The position numbers and the translations under genes were made by a program. Positions 31,487-40,856 of a stretch of DNA of 64,000 nt are shown here, piece after piece. Position 1 is the first letter of the stretch. The number at the start of each line of letters is the position of its first letter. Under the pieces are notes generated by a model. That model was not told the DNA's origin. It was given only the letters and a program-made list of their open reading frames with translations, and did not search any database. Source of the DNA: Olsenella porci (lineage in GTDB: Bacteria > Actinomycetota > Coriobacteriia > Coriobacteriales > Atopobiaceae); NCBI RefSeq assembly GCF_009695875.1, contig NZ_VUNC01000007.1, positions 62,001-126,000 of the forward strand, in the 5' to 3' direction.

Positions 31487-33913
31487 ATGGAACGGGACTC
31501 TCGGGCCGCCCAAGGCGAGCGTGATGGCCTCACGTCTGCCGAGGTGGAGGAGCGACGTCGTGCCGGGCTCGTCAACGTCGACGTCCTCGCGCGCACCAAG
31601 TCGGTCCCGCAGATCCTCGCCGATCACATCCTCACCCTCTTCAACGCCGTCAACCTCGCCCTGGCGGTCCTTGTGTGGACGACGGGGCAGTATCGCAACA
31701 TGCTCTTTGTGGGAGTAGTGCTCTCCAACCTGGTGGTGGGGACGTTTCAGGAGATACGGGCCAAGCGGCTCGTCGACGCCCTGAGCATCGTCACCGCGAG
31801 CCGTGTCCGCGTGAGGCGCGACGGGCGCGAGCGCGAGGTCGCTCTCGACGAGCTCGTGAGGGACGACCTTGTGCTGGTGTCGCGGGGCGACCAGGTCCCC
31901 GCGGACGGGACGGTCGTGTTTGGCATCGCCACCGCAAACGAGGACCTCCTCACGGGAGAGAGCGCCCCGGTGGAGAAGGTCGCTGGCTCCGAGCTCCTTT
32001 CTGGCTCCTACCTCGACTCCGGAAGCGTCGAGTACCGGGTCACCCGGGTTGGCGCGGAGGGCTATGCCGCCAGGATCAGCTCCGAGGCCAAGCGGTGGAG
32101 GCCCCCGACCTCAGAGATCAGCGACACCCTCTCCTCGATCATCCGCCTCGCCACCTACGCCCTCATCCCCCTTGGGCTCGGGCTCTTCCTCCGCCTCCTG
32201 CTCTCGGGGCGCTACGACTACGACGGCGCGGTGCTCCAGGCAGTCGCCGCGGTCGTCGGGATGATCCCGCAGGGGCTCGTCCTCCTCACCTCGGGCGTCA
32301 TGGCTATCGCCACCACGCGCCTCGCCCGTCGCAAGGTCCTCGTGCAGCAGAGCTACTGCGTCGAGACGCTCGCCCGCGTCGACGTGCTGTGCCTCGACAA
32401 GACCGGCACGCTCACGTCGGGGAGGATGGAGGTCTCGTCCGTAGTGCCCTGCGAAGGCGTCGAAGCGGAGGACCTCGAGGCGGCGTGCGAGACGGTCATG
32501 GAGGCAAACCGCTCCGATGCCAACGAGACGGCGCGTGCCCTCCTCGCCCACGCCGACTCCGAGGGCGTGCGGCCCCTCTCCTTCGTTAGGGGCATACCCT
32601 TCTCGTCTGCCACCAAGCTCTCTGCGGCGGTACTTCCCGATGGCGGATGCCTCGTGGTCGGTGCCCCACAGTTCGTCCTGCGCGACCAGCTCGAGGCCAT
32701 TCGCGGGGAGGTCGACGCGTTCGAGGCGGTCGAGCGCGTGCTGTGCGTCGCCCGCGCGGATGGGCTCGACGCCATGGGCGTCCCCGAGGGTGTGGTCGTC
32801 CCCCTCGGCTTCGTCGCCCTCCGCGACCAGATGAGGGAGAACGTGCGCGAGACTGTCGCGTTCTTCTCCTCCCAGGCGGTTTCGCTCAGGGTCATATCTG
32901 GCGACGATCCCCGCACCGTCTCCGCCATAGCGGCGCGTGCCGGCATCCCGGGGGCGGACAGGGCGGTCGACGCCTCGCGGCTCGACCCCGGCGCGCTCCC
33001 AAACGAGGTCGACGATGCCGTGGTGTTCGGGCGCGTCACGCCGCAGGTGAAGAGGGCCCTCGTGGCGAGGCTTCGGGCGCGCGGCCACGTGGTTGCCATG
33101 ACCGGCGACGGCGTCAACGACGTCCTTGCCCTCAGGGAGTCAGACTGCGCCATCGCCATGGCGTCGGGCTCCGCCGCCACGCGCAACGTTGCCGACATCG
33201 TGCTTGCCGACAACGACTTTGCACGCATGCCCGAGGTGGTCGCAGAGGGCAGGAGGTCCATCAACAACCTGCAGCGCTCCGCCGCCCTCTTCCTCACAAA
33301 GACCGTCTACTCGGCGGTCCTCGCGCTCATCAGCATCCTCATTCCACCCTACCCGTTCATCCCCATACAGATGTCGCTCATCTCGTCCGCCGTCATCGGG
33401 GTCCCCTCGTTCGTACTCGCCCTCGAGCCCAACCACGACAGGCTCCGCGGAACCTTCCTGGGCAACGTCCTCTCCCGGTCGATGCCCGCCTCTGCCGCCA
33501 TCGCCTGCGGCCTCCTCGCCGCCATGGTCATGGCGAGGGCGTTCGACTGGAGCGACGCGCTCCTCTCCACTGTGAGCATGATCGTCATGGCGGCGGTCGG
33601 CATTGCCCTCATTGAGCGCCTCTCTCGTCCCCTCACCCCGCTCAGGGTCGTCCTCCTCGCGTTCTCCACGTCCTACGTCCTCCTGGGAGTCACCGTGTTT
33701 CGCGACTTCTTCCGCGTTGCCCCGATGGATTACATCACGGGAATAGTTTGTGCGGTCACGGTAGCCTGCGCCATAATCCTGTTCGAGTTTCTGTACGCGA
33801 AGCGCGAACTTTGGTCTGAGGAGTCGCCCTTTGGCAGGGCGCTCTCTCGGGGAATGGAGATGCTCGATGGCAGCAGAGGAAACGCGGGGGGAGTTCGCGG
33901 CCGCCGTTCGTGA
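31487..33913 (+). CDS. P-type cation-transporting ATPase, CtpE-like
   Basis: 808 residues. Actuator motif LLTGESAPVEK, phosphorylation site CLDKTGTLTSG, nucleotide domain SSATKLSAAV, hinge MTGDGVNDVLALRESD and about 8-10 hydrophobic segments: a complete P-type ATPase. It most resembles the CtpE subgroup (Ca2+ uptake in mycobacteria), but the M4 motif usually written PEGLVLLTS reads IPQGLVLLTS, with Gln for the Glu of the ion site. ATG at 31487 is preferred, following GGGGAGGGGAG; the frame is open upstream into the tRNA. It overlaps the aconitase gene by 47 nt. Transported ion cannot be fixed by sequence. Confidence 0.9.
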   Translation: MERDSRAAQGERDGLTSAEVEERRRAGLVNVDVLARTKSVPQILADHILTLFNAVNLALAVLVWTTGQYRNMLFVGVVLSNLVVGTFQEIRAKRLVDALSIVTASRVRVRRDGREREVALDELVRDDLVLVSRGDQVPADGTVVFGIATANEDLLTGESAPVEKVAGSELLSGSYLDSGSVEYRVTRVGAEGYAARISSEAKRWRPPTSEISDTLSSIIRLATYALIPLGLGLFLRLLLSGRYDYDGAVLQAVAAVVGMIPQGLVLLTSGVMAIATTRLARRKVLVQQSYCVETLARVDVLCLDKTGTLTSGRMEVSSVVPCEGVEAEDLEAACETVMEANRSDANETARALLAHADSEGVRPLSFVRGIPFSSATKLSAAVLPDGGCLVVGAPQFVLRDQLEAIRGEVDAFEAVERVLCVARADGLDAMGVPEGVVVPLGFVALRDQMRENVRETVAFFSSQAVSLRVISGDDPRTVSAIAARAGIPGADRAVDASRLDPGALPNEVDDAVVFGRVTPQVKRALVARLRARGHVVAMTGDGVNDVLALRESDCAIAMASGSAATRNVADIVLADNDFARMPEVVAEGRRSINNLQRSAALFLTKTVYSAVLALISILIPPYPFIPIQMSLISSAVIGVPSFVLALEPNHDRLRGTFLGNVLSRSMPASAAIACGLLAAMVMARAFDWSDALLSTVSMIVMAAVGIALIERLSRPLTPLRVVLLAFSTSYVLLGVTVFRDFFRVAPMDYITGIVCAVTVACAIILFEFLYAKRELWSEESPFGRALSRGMEMLDGSRGNAGGVRGRRS

Positions 33914-36557
33914 GGCAAGGACGCCGAGGCGGCTTGAGGCGGGCGGCATCACGAGGCTTGCCTACGACGTGTCCGGCATCCCGGGCGCCTCCAGGCTTCC
34001 GAGGGCCCTCGTCGTGCTCCTCGAGAACTGCGTCCGCCGTGCGTCGAGCGACGAGGAGGCCGTGCGCCTCGCGCGCCGGGTCGTGGATGCGGGGCTCGCG
34101 GGCACGCAGGGCGAGGAGATCGACTACATGCCGTCCCGCGTCCTGTTCCAGGACTTCACGGGCGTTCCCGTGTTCGTTGACTTTGCCTCCATGCGCGACG
34201 CCATGGAGAAGAGGGGTGGGGATGCCTCGAAGGTGAGTCCCAAGGTCCCCTGCACCCTCGTGGTGGACCACTCCGTCATAGCCGACGTCGCGGGCACCCC
34301 GGACGCCGCCGAGAGGAACCTCTCCATCGAGGCGACGCGCAACCGCGAGCGCTTCTCGTTCCTCAAGTGGGCCGCCCACTCCTTCGACAACGTCAGGATC
34401 GTCCCTCCCGGAGAGGGCATCTGCCATCAGCTCAACATCGAGCGGTTCTGCAAGGTCGTCGCGACCGACACGCTTGCCGACGAGGGCCAGGACGTCGCTT
34501 GCTTCGACACGCTGGTGGGAACCGACTCCCACACCACGACGGCAAACGGCCTTGGCGTGCTCGCCTGGGGCGTGGGCGGCATCGAGGCCGAGGCGGCGGC
34601 GCTCGGCCAGCCCATCTCGATGCTCGTGCCCCCCGTCGTGGAGCTGAGGCTCACCGGACGGTTGCGCGACGGTGTGAGCGGCATGGACCTTGCCCTCACC
34701 GTGGCCCAGGCCCTGAGGGCCGCGGAAGTTGTCGGCTGCCTCGTGGAGGTGACGGGCGATGGCGTCGCCACCCTGAGCGCCACCCAGCGCGCCTGCGTTG
34801 CCAACATGACCCCCGAGTACGGTGCGACCACGACCCTCTTCCCTGTCGACGGCCAGGCGGTGAGCTACCTCACCCTAACCGGGAGGGATGCCGGCGAGGT
34901 CGAGTTTGCCCAGGCCTACCTGCGCATGGAGGGCGTCCTTGGCGCTGGCTCCGGGCGGGTCTACTCCCGAACGATCGAGCTCGACCTGTCCGAGGTCGAG
35001 ACGAGCCTTGCGGGACCGTCCAGGCCCCACGCCCGCGTCACCCCCGCGGGGCTGGGGGAGCGCTTCCGCTCCTCGCTCGCCGAGCATGGCAGGGCCATGT
35101 CTGACGAGGCGGTCACGCTTCGCTTTGGGGACGACGAGGTCGCGCTGCGCCATGGCGCCATCGCAATTGCCGCGATCACCAGCTGCACCACCGCCACCGA
35201 CCCGGCCATGATGGTCGCGGCGGGGCTTCTCGCCCGCAACGCCGTGGAGCGTGGGCTCAAGCCCCTGCCCTGGGTCAAGAAGGTCCTCGCCCCCGGCAGT
35301 CACGCCACCTCGCTCATGCTCGCGAGGGCGGGCCTCCTCGAGCCGCTTGCCAAGCTGGGCTTCCACATCTGCGGGTTTGGCTGCATGAGCTGCATCGGCA
35401 ACTCCGGCAGCATCGCGCCCCAGCTCCATGAGGTCGCAGACCGCCTCGAGCTCACGAGCGTTCTCTCGGGCAACAGAAACTTCGACGGGCGCATCTCGCC
35501 CGACGTCAGCCAGAACTACCTCTGCGAGCCTGCGCTCGTTGTGGCATATTCGCTCGCCGGGACCATGGACTGCGACCTCACGAGCGAGCCCGTGGGGGAG
35601 GGGGCCAACGGTCCCGTGAGCCTTTCCGACCTCATGCCGAGCGACGCGGAGGTGCGCCAGGTTCTCGACAGGGTCCTCACTCCCGAGCTCTTCGACGAGG
35701 GAGGGAGGGGACTGTGGACCGGTTCTAGCGCGTGGGCGGGCATCGACGCCCCATCGTCCCAGACGTTCCGCTGGGACGAGGAGTCCACGTATGTCAGACG
35801 CGCCCCCTACTTCGACGATGCGATTGCCTCTCCCGTCATCCGGGTCAGTGGCGCGAGGGCGCTCGCCATGCTGGGCGACTTCGTGACCACTGACCACATC
35901 TCTCCCGCCGGCGCAATCGCCGCCGACTCGCCCGCGGCGCGCTACCTCCGCGAGCATGGCGTGGAGGACAAGGACTTCAACACCTATGGCAGCCGCAGGG
36001 GCAACCACGAGGTCATGGTCAGGGGGACCTTTGCCAACGTCAAGCTCCAGAACGCCCTCGCGGATGGCAGAAGCGGAGGCTGGACCCGCGACTTCGTGGA
36101 CGGCGAGGTCAAGAGCATCTTCGACGCCGCCGAGGACTACCGCGGGAACGGCGTTCCCCTCGTGGTCGTGGCGGGCAAGATGTACGGCTCGGGCTCCAGC
36201 CGCGATTGGGCGGGCAAGGGGCCGGCGCTGCTGGGCGTCCGCGCCGTCATCGCCCAGAGCTTCGAGCGCATCCACCGCTCCAACCTCGTCCAGATGGGCA
36301 TCCTGCCCCTCCAGTTCCTCGAGGGACAGAGCGCCCAATCCCTGGGGCTGGATGGGTCCGAGACGTTCGACATCTCGGCGGTTGACGTCTCCGGCGGGCT
36401 CCCCGCTAGCCGCGAGTGCGAGGTCATCGCGCGCAAGGGTGACGGGCGAGAGGTGAGGTTCCGCTGCGTCGTGAGGGTCGATACGCCCATGGAGGGCAGC
36501 TACGTGGTCGCCGGCGGCATTCTCCCCTTCGTCCTCGACGAGCTCGTCGAAGCCTAG
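33867..36557 (+). CDS. acnA: Aconitate hydratase
   Basis: Citrate/isocitrate isomerase with a [4Fe-4S] cluster, 896 residues, AcnA/IRP type. Seen: HQLNIERFCKVV, GTDSHTTTANGLGVLAWGVGG, ITSCTTATDPAMMVAAG (first cluster Cys), GFGCMSCIGNSG (the other two), SGNRNFDGRISPDVSQNYL, and swivel domain GDFVTTDHISPAG and YGSGSSRDWAGKG. ATG 33867 follows GGAG by 7 nt and lies inside the end of the ATPase gene, so translation may be coupled. No citrate synthase or isocitrate dehydrogenase is in the window; a partial oxidative branch to glutamate is the likely use. Confidence 0.96.
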   Translation: MAAEETRGEFAAAVREARTPRRLEAGGITRLAYDVSGIPGASRLPRALVVLLENCVRRASSDEEAVRLARRVVDAGLAGTQGEEIDYMPSRVLFQDFTGVPVFVDFASMRDAMEKRGGDASKVSPKVPCTLVVDHSVIADVAGTPDAAERNLSIEATRNRERFSFLKWAAHSFDNVRIVPPGEGICHQLNIERFCKVVATDTLADEGQDVACFDTLVGTDSHTTTANGLGVLAWGVGGIEAEAAALGQPISMLVPPVVELRLTGRLRDGVSGMDLALTVAQALRAAEVVGCLVEVTGDGVATLSATQRACVANMTPEYGATTTLFPVDGQAVSYLTLTGRDAGEVEFAQAYLRMEGVLGAGSGRVYSRTIELDLSEVETSLAGPSRPHARVTPAGLGERFRSSLAEHGRAMSDEAVTLRFGDDEVALRHGAIAIAAITSCTTATDPAMMVAAGLLARNAVERGLKPLPWVKKVLAPGSHATSLMLARAGLLEPLAKLGFHICGFGCMSCIGNSGSIAPQLHEVADRLELTSVLSGNRNFDGRISPDVSQNYLCEPALVVAYSLAGTMDCDLTSEPVGEGANGPVSLSDLMPSDAEVRQVLDRVLTPELFDEGGRGLWTGSSAWAGIDAPSSQTFRWDEESTYVRRAPYFDDAIASPVIRVSGARALAMLGDFVTTDHISPAGAIAADSPAARYLREHGVEDKDFNTYGSRRGNHEVMVRGTFANVKLQNALADGRSGGWTRDFVDGEVKSIFDAAEDYRGNGVPLVVVAGKMYGSGSSRDWAGKGPALLGVRAVIAQSFERIHRSNLVQMGILPLQFLEGQSAQSLGLDGSETFDISAVDVSGGLPASRECEVIARKGDGREVRFRCVVRVDTPMEGSYVVAGGILPFVLDELVEA

Positions 36558-36581
36558 TGGGATGCCGAGGGGAGGAGAAGC

Positions 36582-37595
36582 TTGATCTGTCCCAACTGTG
36601 GGTCCAACGTTCCCGACGACTCGCGCCGTTGCCCGGCGTGCCATGCCGACCTCACGCGTGAGGTGGTGTCGTCGCGTCCCCAGGGCACGTGGTGCCCTAG
36701 GTGCGGTGCCCTCGTGCCCGACGGGGAGGAGGCGTGCCCCAACTGCGGCACCCCCATCCTCGACGCCGATGCCGCTGCGGAGCCCGAGGGCGAGGGGCTC
36801 ACTGGCGTGCCCCCCGTTCCCCAGGGGGACGATGGCGTGGAGGGCCCCTCCGATGCGGAGGAGACCCACGCCATGCCTCGCATAGAGAGCGCGATCCCCT
36901 CCGAGGGCGAGGACGACGAGGTGGGAAGGCGCGACCGCTTCCCGCGCGCCCGGGTTCTCACCGTCGCCCTCGGCGCCGCGGTGGCGATGATCGTGGGCCT
37001 CACCCTCGTCATCACGCACCCCTGGAACCCGGATGCCCTCGACGACCGTGCCAAGACCGACGCGGATACATCGATGGCGGGGTACCCGGGTTATGTGAGC
37101 GCCCTGCAGGGGCAGGACAATGCCTCGGACGGGTCTGACAGCGCCATCCAGAGCGGTGATGACGCCTCCCTCTCCAAGCTGCATGACATCTGGGAGCAGC
37201 TGGGGGAGCTTGAGAAAAAGGCAGACGCCAGCCAGGAGGACTACGACAAGTATTATCTGACCGGCACCGCAGACCAGAGGTCGCAGGGCAAGGTGACGGC
37301 AGAGCAGCTCTCCTATGACATCAGCAACCTCATCTCGTCCATCGACGACGTGGACGTGACCTCGGGCACCTATGCGGACACCGCCGACAACCTGAGGACG
37401 CTCGGCAACTGGCTCAGGAACAGGATCGACTTCCTCAAGGCGGGATGGCAGAAGGATGCGAGCTACGACCAGCCGCAGGACCACGAGGACGAGCTCTCGT
37501 CGTACAGCACGTCCTCTGGGACCACGCTGGGGGAGTCCTACAAGCAGAACTTCGAGGACAAGTACTCCGACTGGGAGCCAAAGCAGGCATCATAG
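36582..37595 (+). CDS. Double zinc-ribbon membrane-anchored protein of unknown function
   Basis: 337 residues starting at TTG 36582 (GAGGGGAGGAG precedes it). Two rubredoxin-like zinc ribbons at the N-terminus: ICPNCGSNVPDDSRRCPACHAD (CxxC-x9-CxxC) and TWCPRCGALVPDGEEACPNCGT. An acidic linker is followed by one membrane span near residue 125-147 (VLTVALGAAVAMIVGLTLVI) and a mostly helical, charged outer domain of about 185 residues. The ribbons would lie in the cytoplasm and the C-terminal domain outside. Such zinc-ribbon/TM proteins are common in Coriobacteria but unassigned. It sits 24 nt after acnA. Confidence 0.75.
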   Translation: MICPNCGSNVPDDSRRCPACHADLTREVVSSRPQGTWCPRCGALVPDGEEACPNCGTPILDADAAAEPEGEGLTGVPPVPQGDDGVEGPSDAEETHAMPRIESAIPSEGEDDEVGRRDRFPRARVLTVALGAAVAMIVGLTLVITHPWNPDALDDRAKTDADTSMAGYPGYVSALQGQDNASDGSDSAIQSGDDASLSKLHDIWEQLGELEKKADASQEDYDKYYLTGTADQRSQGKVTAEQLSYDISNLISSIDDVDVTSGTYADTADNLRTLGNWLRNRIDFLKAGWQKDASYDQPQDHEDELSSYSTSSGTTLGESYKQNFEDKYSDWEPKQAS

Positions 37596-37743
37596 GGCCC
37601 AGGCAGCTACTGTCGGTGTCCCTGACGCTTCCCAAATGGGTTGCCTCCTGCCGAATGTGTGAAACCCACGGGCTACTGTTAGAATTAGCGAGCTAGGCAG
37701 TGAGAAGTCCATACGTGCCGCGCACGTTCCGGGAGGAGAAGCA

Positions 37744-38289
37744 ATGGGATTCTTCGGTGAGCCCCTCTATACGCCTGACTACAAGCCGCAGGGCGATGAG
37801 GTCGCCGTGTTCGACACGAGCAAGGGGACCATCAAGGTCAGGCTCGATGCCAAGGGCGCGCCGATTCACGTCGCCAACTTCTGCGAGCTCGCCTCCGCCG
37901 GGTTCTACGACGGGCTCAAGTTTCACCGCTACGTCCCTGGCTTCGTGATCCAGGGCGGGTGTCCCAACACTCGGGACATGGCCCCCGAGGACGTTGCAGC
38001 GGGCAAGCCCGGTCCCGACGGCATGCCCGGGACGGGCGGTCCCGGCTACCGCATCAGGGAGGAGTTCTCGACCAACCCCAACAACAGCCACGTGGACGGC
38101 GCGCTCGCCATGGCGCGTGCGCAGGACCCCAACTCCGCGGGGTCGCAGTTCTACTTCTGCCTTGGCCCGCAGCACATGCTCGACTCGGGTTATACCGTGT
38201 TCGGCACCACCATCGAGGGCCTCGACGTCATCTCAAGCCTCAGGGCGGGCGACGTCATCAACAGCGTGAGGATCGCCCACGAGGCGTAG
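37744..38289 (+). CDS. Cyclophilin-type peptidyl-prolyl cis-trans isomerase
   Basis: 181 residues, no signal peptide, so cytoplasmic. Cyclophilin core motifs: FCELASAGFYDGLKFHRYVPGFVIQGG (catalytic Arg in FHR), GYRIREEFSTN, ALAMARAQDPNSAGSQFYFCL and YTVFGTTIEGLDVI. The Trp that contacts cyclosporin in human CypA is replaced by His or nearby residue (GPQHMLDSGY), as in many bacterial forms. GGGAGGAGAAGCA precedes the ATG. Confidence 0.95.
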   Translation: MGFFGEPLYTPDYKPQGDEVAVFDTSKGTIKVRLDAKGAPIHVANFCELASAGFYDGLKFHRYVPGFVIQGGCPNTRDMAPEDVAAGKPGPDGMPGTGGPGYRIREEFSTNPNNSHVDGALAMARAQDPNSAGSQFYFCLGPQHMLDSGYTVFGTTIEGLDVISSLRAGDVINSVRIAHEA

Positions 38290-38322
38290 TTTCGACAGCA
38301 CAGACGCAATAGAGGAGCAACC

Positions 38323-39744
38323 GTGAATCAGCAGGCATTCGAGGCGGGTAGGAACGCATACAGGCAGGGCGACCTCATGGGTGCCGTCGCACAGCTATCG
38401 GCGGCAAAGGGCCCGGGCGAGGTCTCCGGCGCCGTCGACCACCTCCTGGGGAACTGCCTCATGAAGCTTGGCCGCTATGCCGAGGCGGCAGACTCCTACG
38501 GGGACGCGCTGCGGGATGGCTCCTACGGGCACAAGGGAGCGCTCGCCTGCAACCGCGGCCGTGCCCTCCTCGCAGCCGGCAAGGTGCAGGAGGCCATCGC
38601 CTCTCTCACGCTTGCGACCAAGGACAGCGAGTATCCAACGCCCTACAAGGCCTACGTCGCCCTCGGCAACGCGTACAAGAAGATGGGCAACGTGCGCGAG
38701 GCGGGCGTTGCCTTCCGCAACGCGGCCATCGACGAGACCAACCCTGACCCCGCCAGCGCCCTCAGGGAGCTCGGGGGCTGCTTCATGCAGATGGGCCGTG
38801 CGGTCGACGCCGTTGAGGCGTATCGCACGGCGCTCGACTTCTCGACTCCGCTCCAGAACCAGAACGCCATCTACGGCGACCTCGGCCTTGCGTACGTGGC
38901 CGCCAACAGGATGTCCGAGGCCGTCGACGCCTTCAATCACGCGACCTCCGACGGAAGCTACACACTTCAGCCCGAGGCTCAGGCGGCCTTCGACGCGGCC
39001 AAGAAGGCCGTGGCCGCCATTGCGGGCGACGGCCCGTCCGAGACCGATGCCTTCCTCGCTGCGGCGGGCTACGGAACCGGCACCTACGATCCCCTGGACC
39101 CCACGGGTGCCACGGGCGATATCATGCCCTCCCCGGAGGACACGGGCTTCTTCTCGGTGAGCGAGGAGGACCTCGAGCGCAAGGACAAGTCCGAGCGCAA
39201 GGTTCGCCGCAAGCGCAAGCACCGTGGCCTCAAGGTGTTCCTGGTCATCCTGCTCATCCTCGTACTCCTCGGCGGCGCTGGCGCATTCGCCTACACGCGC
39301 GGATACGGATGGCCCATGCAGGACGAGGTCGTGCAGCAGATGTTCTCAGCCAACGCCTCGGGTGATGACATCAGCCAGTTCCTGAGCCCCTCGCTCTCCA
39401 GCGACCAGTCCGCCGAGATCAAGTCGCTCCTTCCCACCGGGGATACCACCGTGACCATCGACGGCGTCGACCGCTCCATGACAGAATCCACCGTTCTCGC
39501 CACAGCCAAGCTCGCTGCGGGTGGTACCCAGACCTACACCATCAAGCTCGTTCGCGATGGCATTGGCTGGAAGGTGAGCGACGTCTCCGCAACCTATGCC
39601 TCGCAGTCGGATGGCAGCGCATCTCTCACCTCCTCCAGCGCGGACACCGCGGATTCCAGCGTCGCCTCCGCCAGCTCAGCCACTGCTGACAGCTCCTCCT
39701 CGACCAGCGGGACCACCACCTCCGGAACCATCTCGGGGGAGTAG
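38323..39744 (+). CDS. TPR-repeat membrane protein with Ser/Thr-rich tail
   Basis: 473 residues from GTG 38323 (AGAGGAGCAACC upstream). Residues about 5-225 form six or so tetratricopeptide repeats (for example AYRQGDLMGAVAQLSAA, KLGRYAEAADSYGDAL, KMGNVREAGVAFRNAA, AANRMSEAVDAFNHA). A basic stretch KDKSERKVRRKRKHRGLK precedes one membrane span near residue 304-325, then an extracytoplasmic domain with a DUF4878-like look and a C-terminal tail rich in Ser/Thr/Ala (last 45 residues). The TPR part would be cytoplasmic, suggesting a scaffold. Its place just before mreB suggests a link to the cell-wall elongation machinery (inference). Confidence 0.75.
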   Translation: MNQQAFEAGRNAYRQGDLMGAVAQLSAAKGPGEVSGAVDHLLGNCLMKLGRYAEAADSYGDALRDGSYGHKGALACNRGRALLAAGKVQEAIASLTLATKDSEYPTPYKAYVALGNAYKKMGNVREAGVAFRNAAIDETNPDPASALRELGGCFMQMGRAVDAVEAYRTALDFSTPLQNQNAIYGDLGLAYVAANRMSEAVDAFNHATSDGSYTLQPEAQAAFDAAKKAVAAIAGDGPSETDAFLAAAGYGTGTYDPLDPTGATGDIMPSPEDTGFFSVSEEDLERKDKSERKVRRKRKHRGLKVFLVILLILVLLGGAGAFAYTRGYGWPMQDEVVQQMFSANASGDDISQFLSPSLSSDQSAEIKSLLPTGDTTVTIDGVDRSMTESTVLATAKLAAGGTQTYTIKLVRDGIGWKVSDVSATYASQSDGSASLTSSSADTADSSVASASSATADSSSSTSGTTTSGTISGE

Positions 39745-39800
39745 CGATACACTATTCACGCGTCCGCCGCGGATGCGTCATGCGATAGGAACAGGGAGAA

Positions 39801-40847
39801 ATGTCGTTTCTTGACTCACTCTTCGGGGAATACGACGGTGACCTGGCGATTGACCTCGGCACCGCGAACACCCTCGTCGCCGTTCGAGGCCAGGGAATCG
39901 TCCTGAACGAGCCCTCAGTCGTGGCCATCGACCAGAGCGCCGACAGGGTGCTCGCCGTTGGCGCAGACGCCAAGCGCATGATTGGCCGCACCCCTGGTTC
40001 CATCATCGCCGAGCGTCCGCTCAAGGACGGCGTCATCGCCGACTTCGACGTCACTGAGGTCATGCTCCGCTACTTCATCGAGAAGGCGCGCGGCACCAGG
40101 CGCTACCCTTGGTCCCCGCGTCCCCGCGTTGTCGTCTGCGTCCCGTCTGGCGTCACCTCAGTCGAGAAGCGCGCCGTCTTCGAGGCCACCATCTCCGCCG
40201 GCGCCAGGCAGGCCTATCTCATCGAGGAGCCCATGGCGGCCGCCATCGGAGCCGACCTCCCGATCGAGGACCCCACGGGCTCCATGGTCGTCGACATTGG
40301 TGGTGGTACCACCGAGGTCGCGGTTATCGCCATGGGGGGCATCGTCGTGTCGCAATCAATCAGGACGGCGGGCGACGAGTTTGACCAGACCATCCTCGAG
40401 CACGTGCGCGACGCCTACAACCTCTCCATCGGAGAGAGGACGGCAGAGGACATCAAGATCAAGGTCGGCTCCGCCGCACCATTGGCAGAGGAGCTCGACG
40501 TCGAGGTCAATGGCCGCGACGTCATGAGCGGCCTGCCCAAGACGGTCCGCATCGAGAGCGAAGAGATCCGGCGGGCGCTCGACAAGCCCCTCGACGAGGT
40601 CACCAAGGCGGTCAAGGACGCCCTAGACGTCACCCCGCCTGACCTTGCCAGCGACCTCATGTACTACGGCGTGCTTCTCACGGGCGGCGGCGGACTCCTT
40701 CGCGGCCTTGATCAGCGGCTCAGGGACGAGACGGGTGTCCCCGTGAACGTCAGCCCCACCGCGCTGGAGAACGTAGTCAACGGGTGTGCGAAGGTCCTCG
40801 AGGCCAATGCGCTCTCGGGCGGCTTCGTCCAGAGCGCGGGTCTGTAG
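39801..40847 (+). CDS. mreB: Rod shape-determining protein MreB
   Basis: Actin-like ATPase that guides lateral wall synthesis. 348 residues. Phosphate-1 motif LAIDLGTANTLVA, connector and phosphate-2 motif VVDIGGGTTEVAVIAMGGIV, adenosine motif GVLLTGGGGLLRGLD. The N-terminal MSFLDSLFGEYDGDLA gives a short amphipathic start for membrane binding. First gene of a compact mreB-mreC-mreD-mrdA-rodA run with gaps of 9-11 nt. Confidence 0.97.
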   Translation: MSFLDSLFGEYDGDLAIDLGTANTLVAVRGQGIVLNEPSVVAIDQSADRVLAVGADAKRMIGRTPGSIIAERPLKDGVIADFDVTEVMLRYFIEKARGTRRYPWSPRPRVVVCVPSGVTSVEKRAVFEATISAGARQAYLIEEPMAAAIGADLPIEDPTGSMVVDIGGGTTEVAVIAMGGIVVSQSIRTAGDEFDQTILEHVRDAYNLSIGERTAEDIKIKVGSAAPLAEELDVEVNGRDVMSGLPKTVRIESEEIRRALDKPLDEVTKAVKDALDVTPPDLASDLMYYGVLLTGGGGLLRGLDQRLRDETGVPVNVSPTALENVVNGCAKVLEANALSGGFVQSAGL

Positions 40848-40856
40848 GGTACTCGT

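Noticed and set aside
34875-37484. 869-codon open frame on the minus strand
   Set aside because: Antisense to aconitase and the zinc-ribbon gene, with composition of a GC-rich shadow frame.
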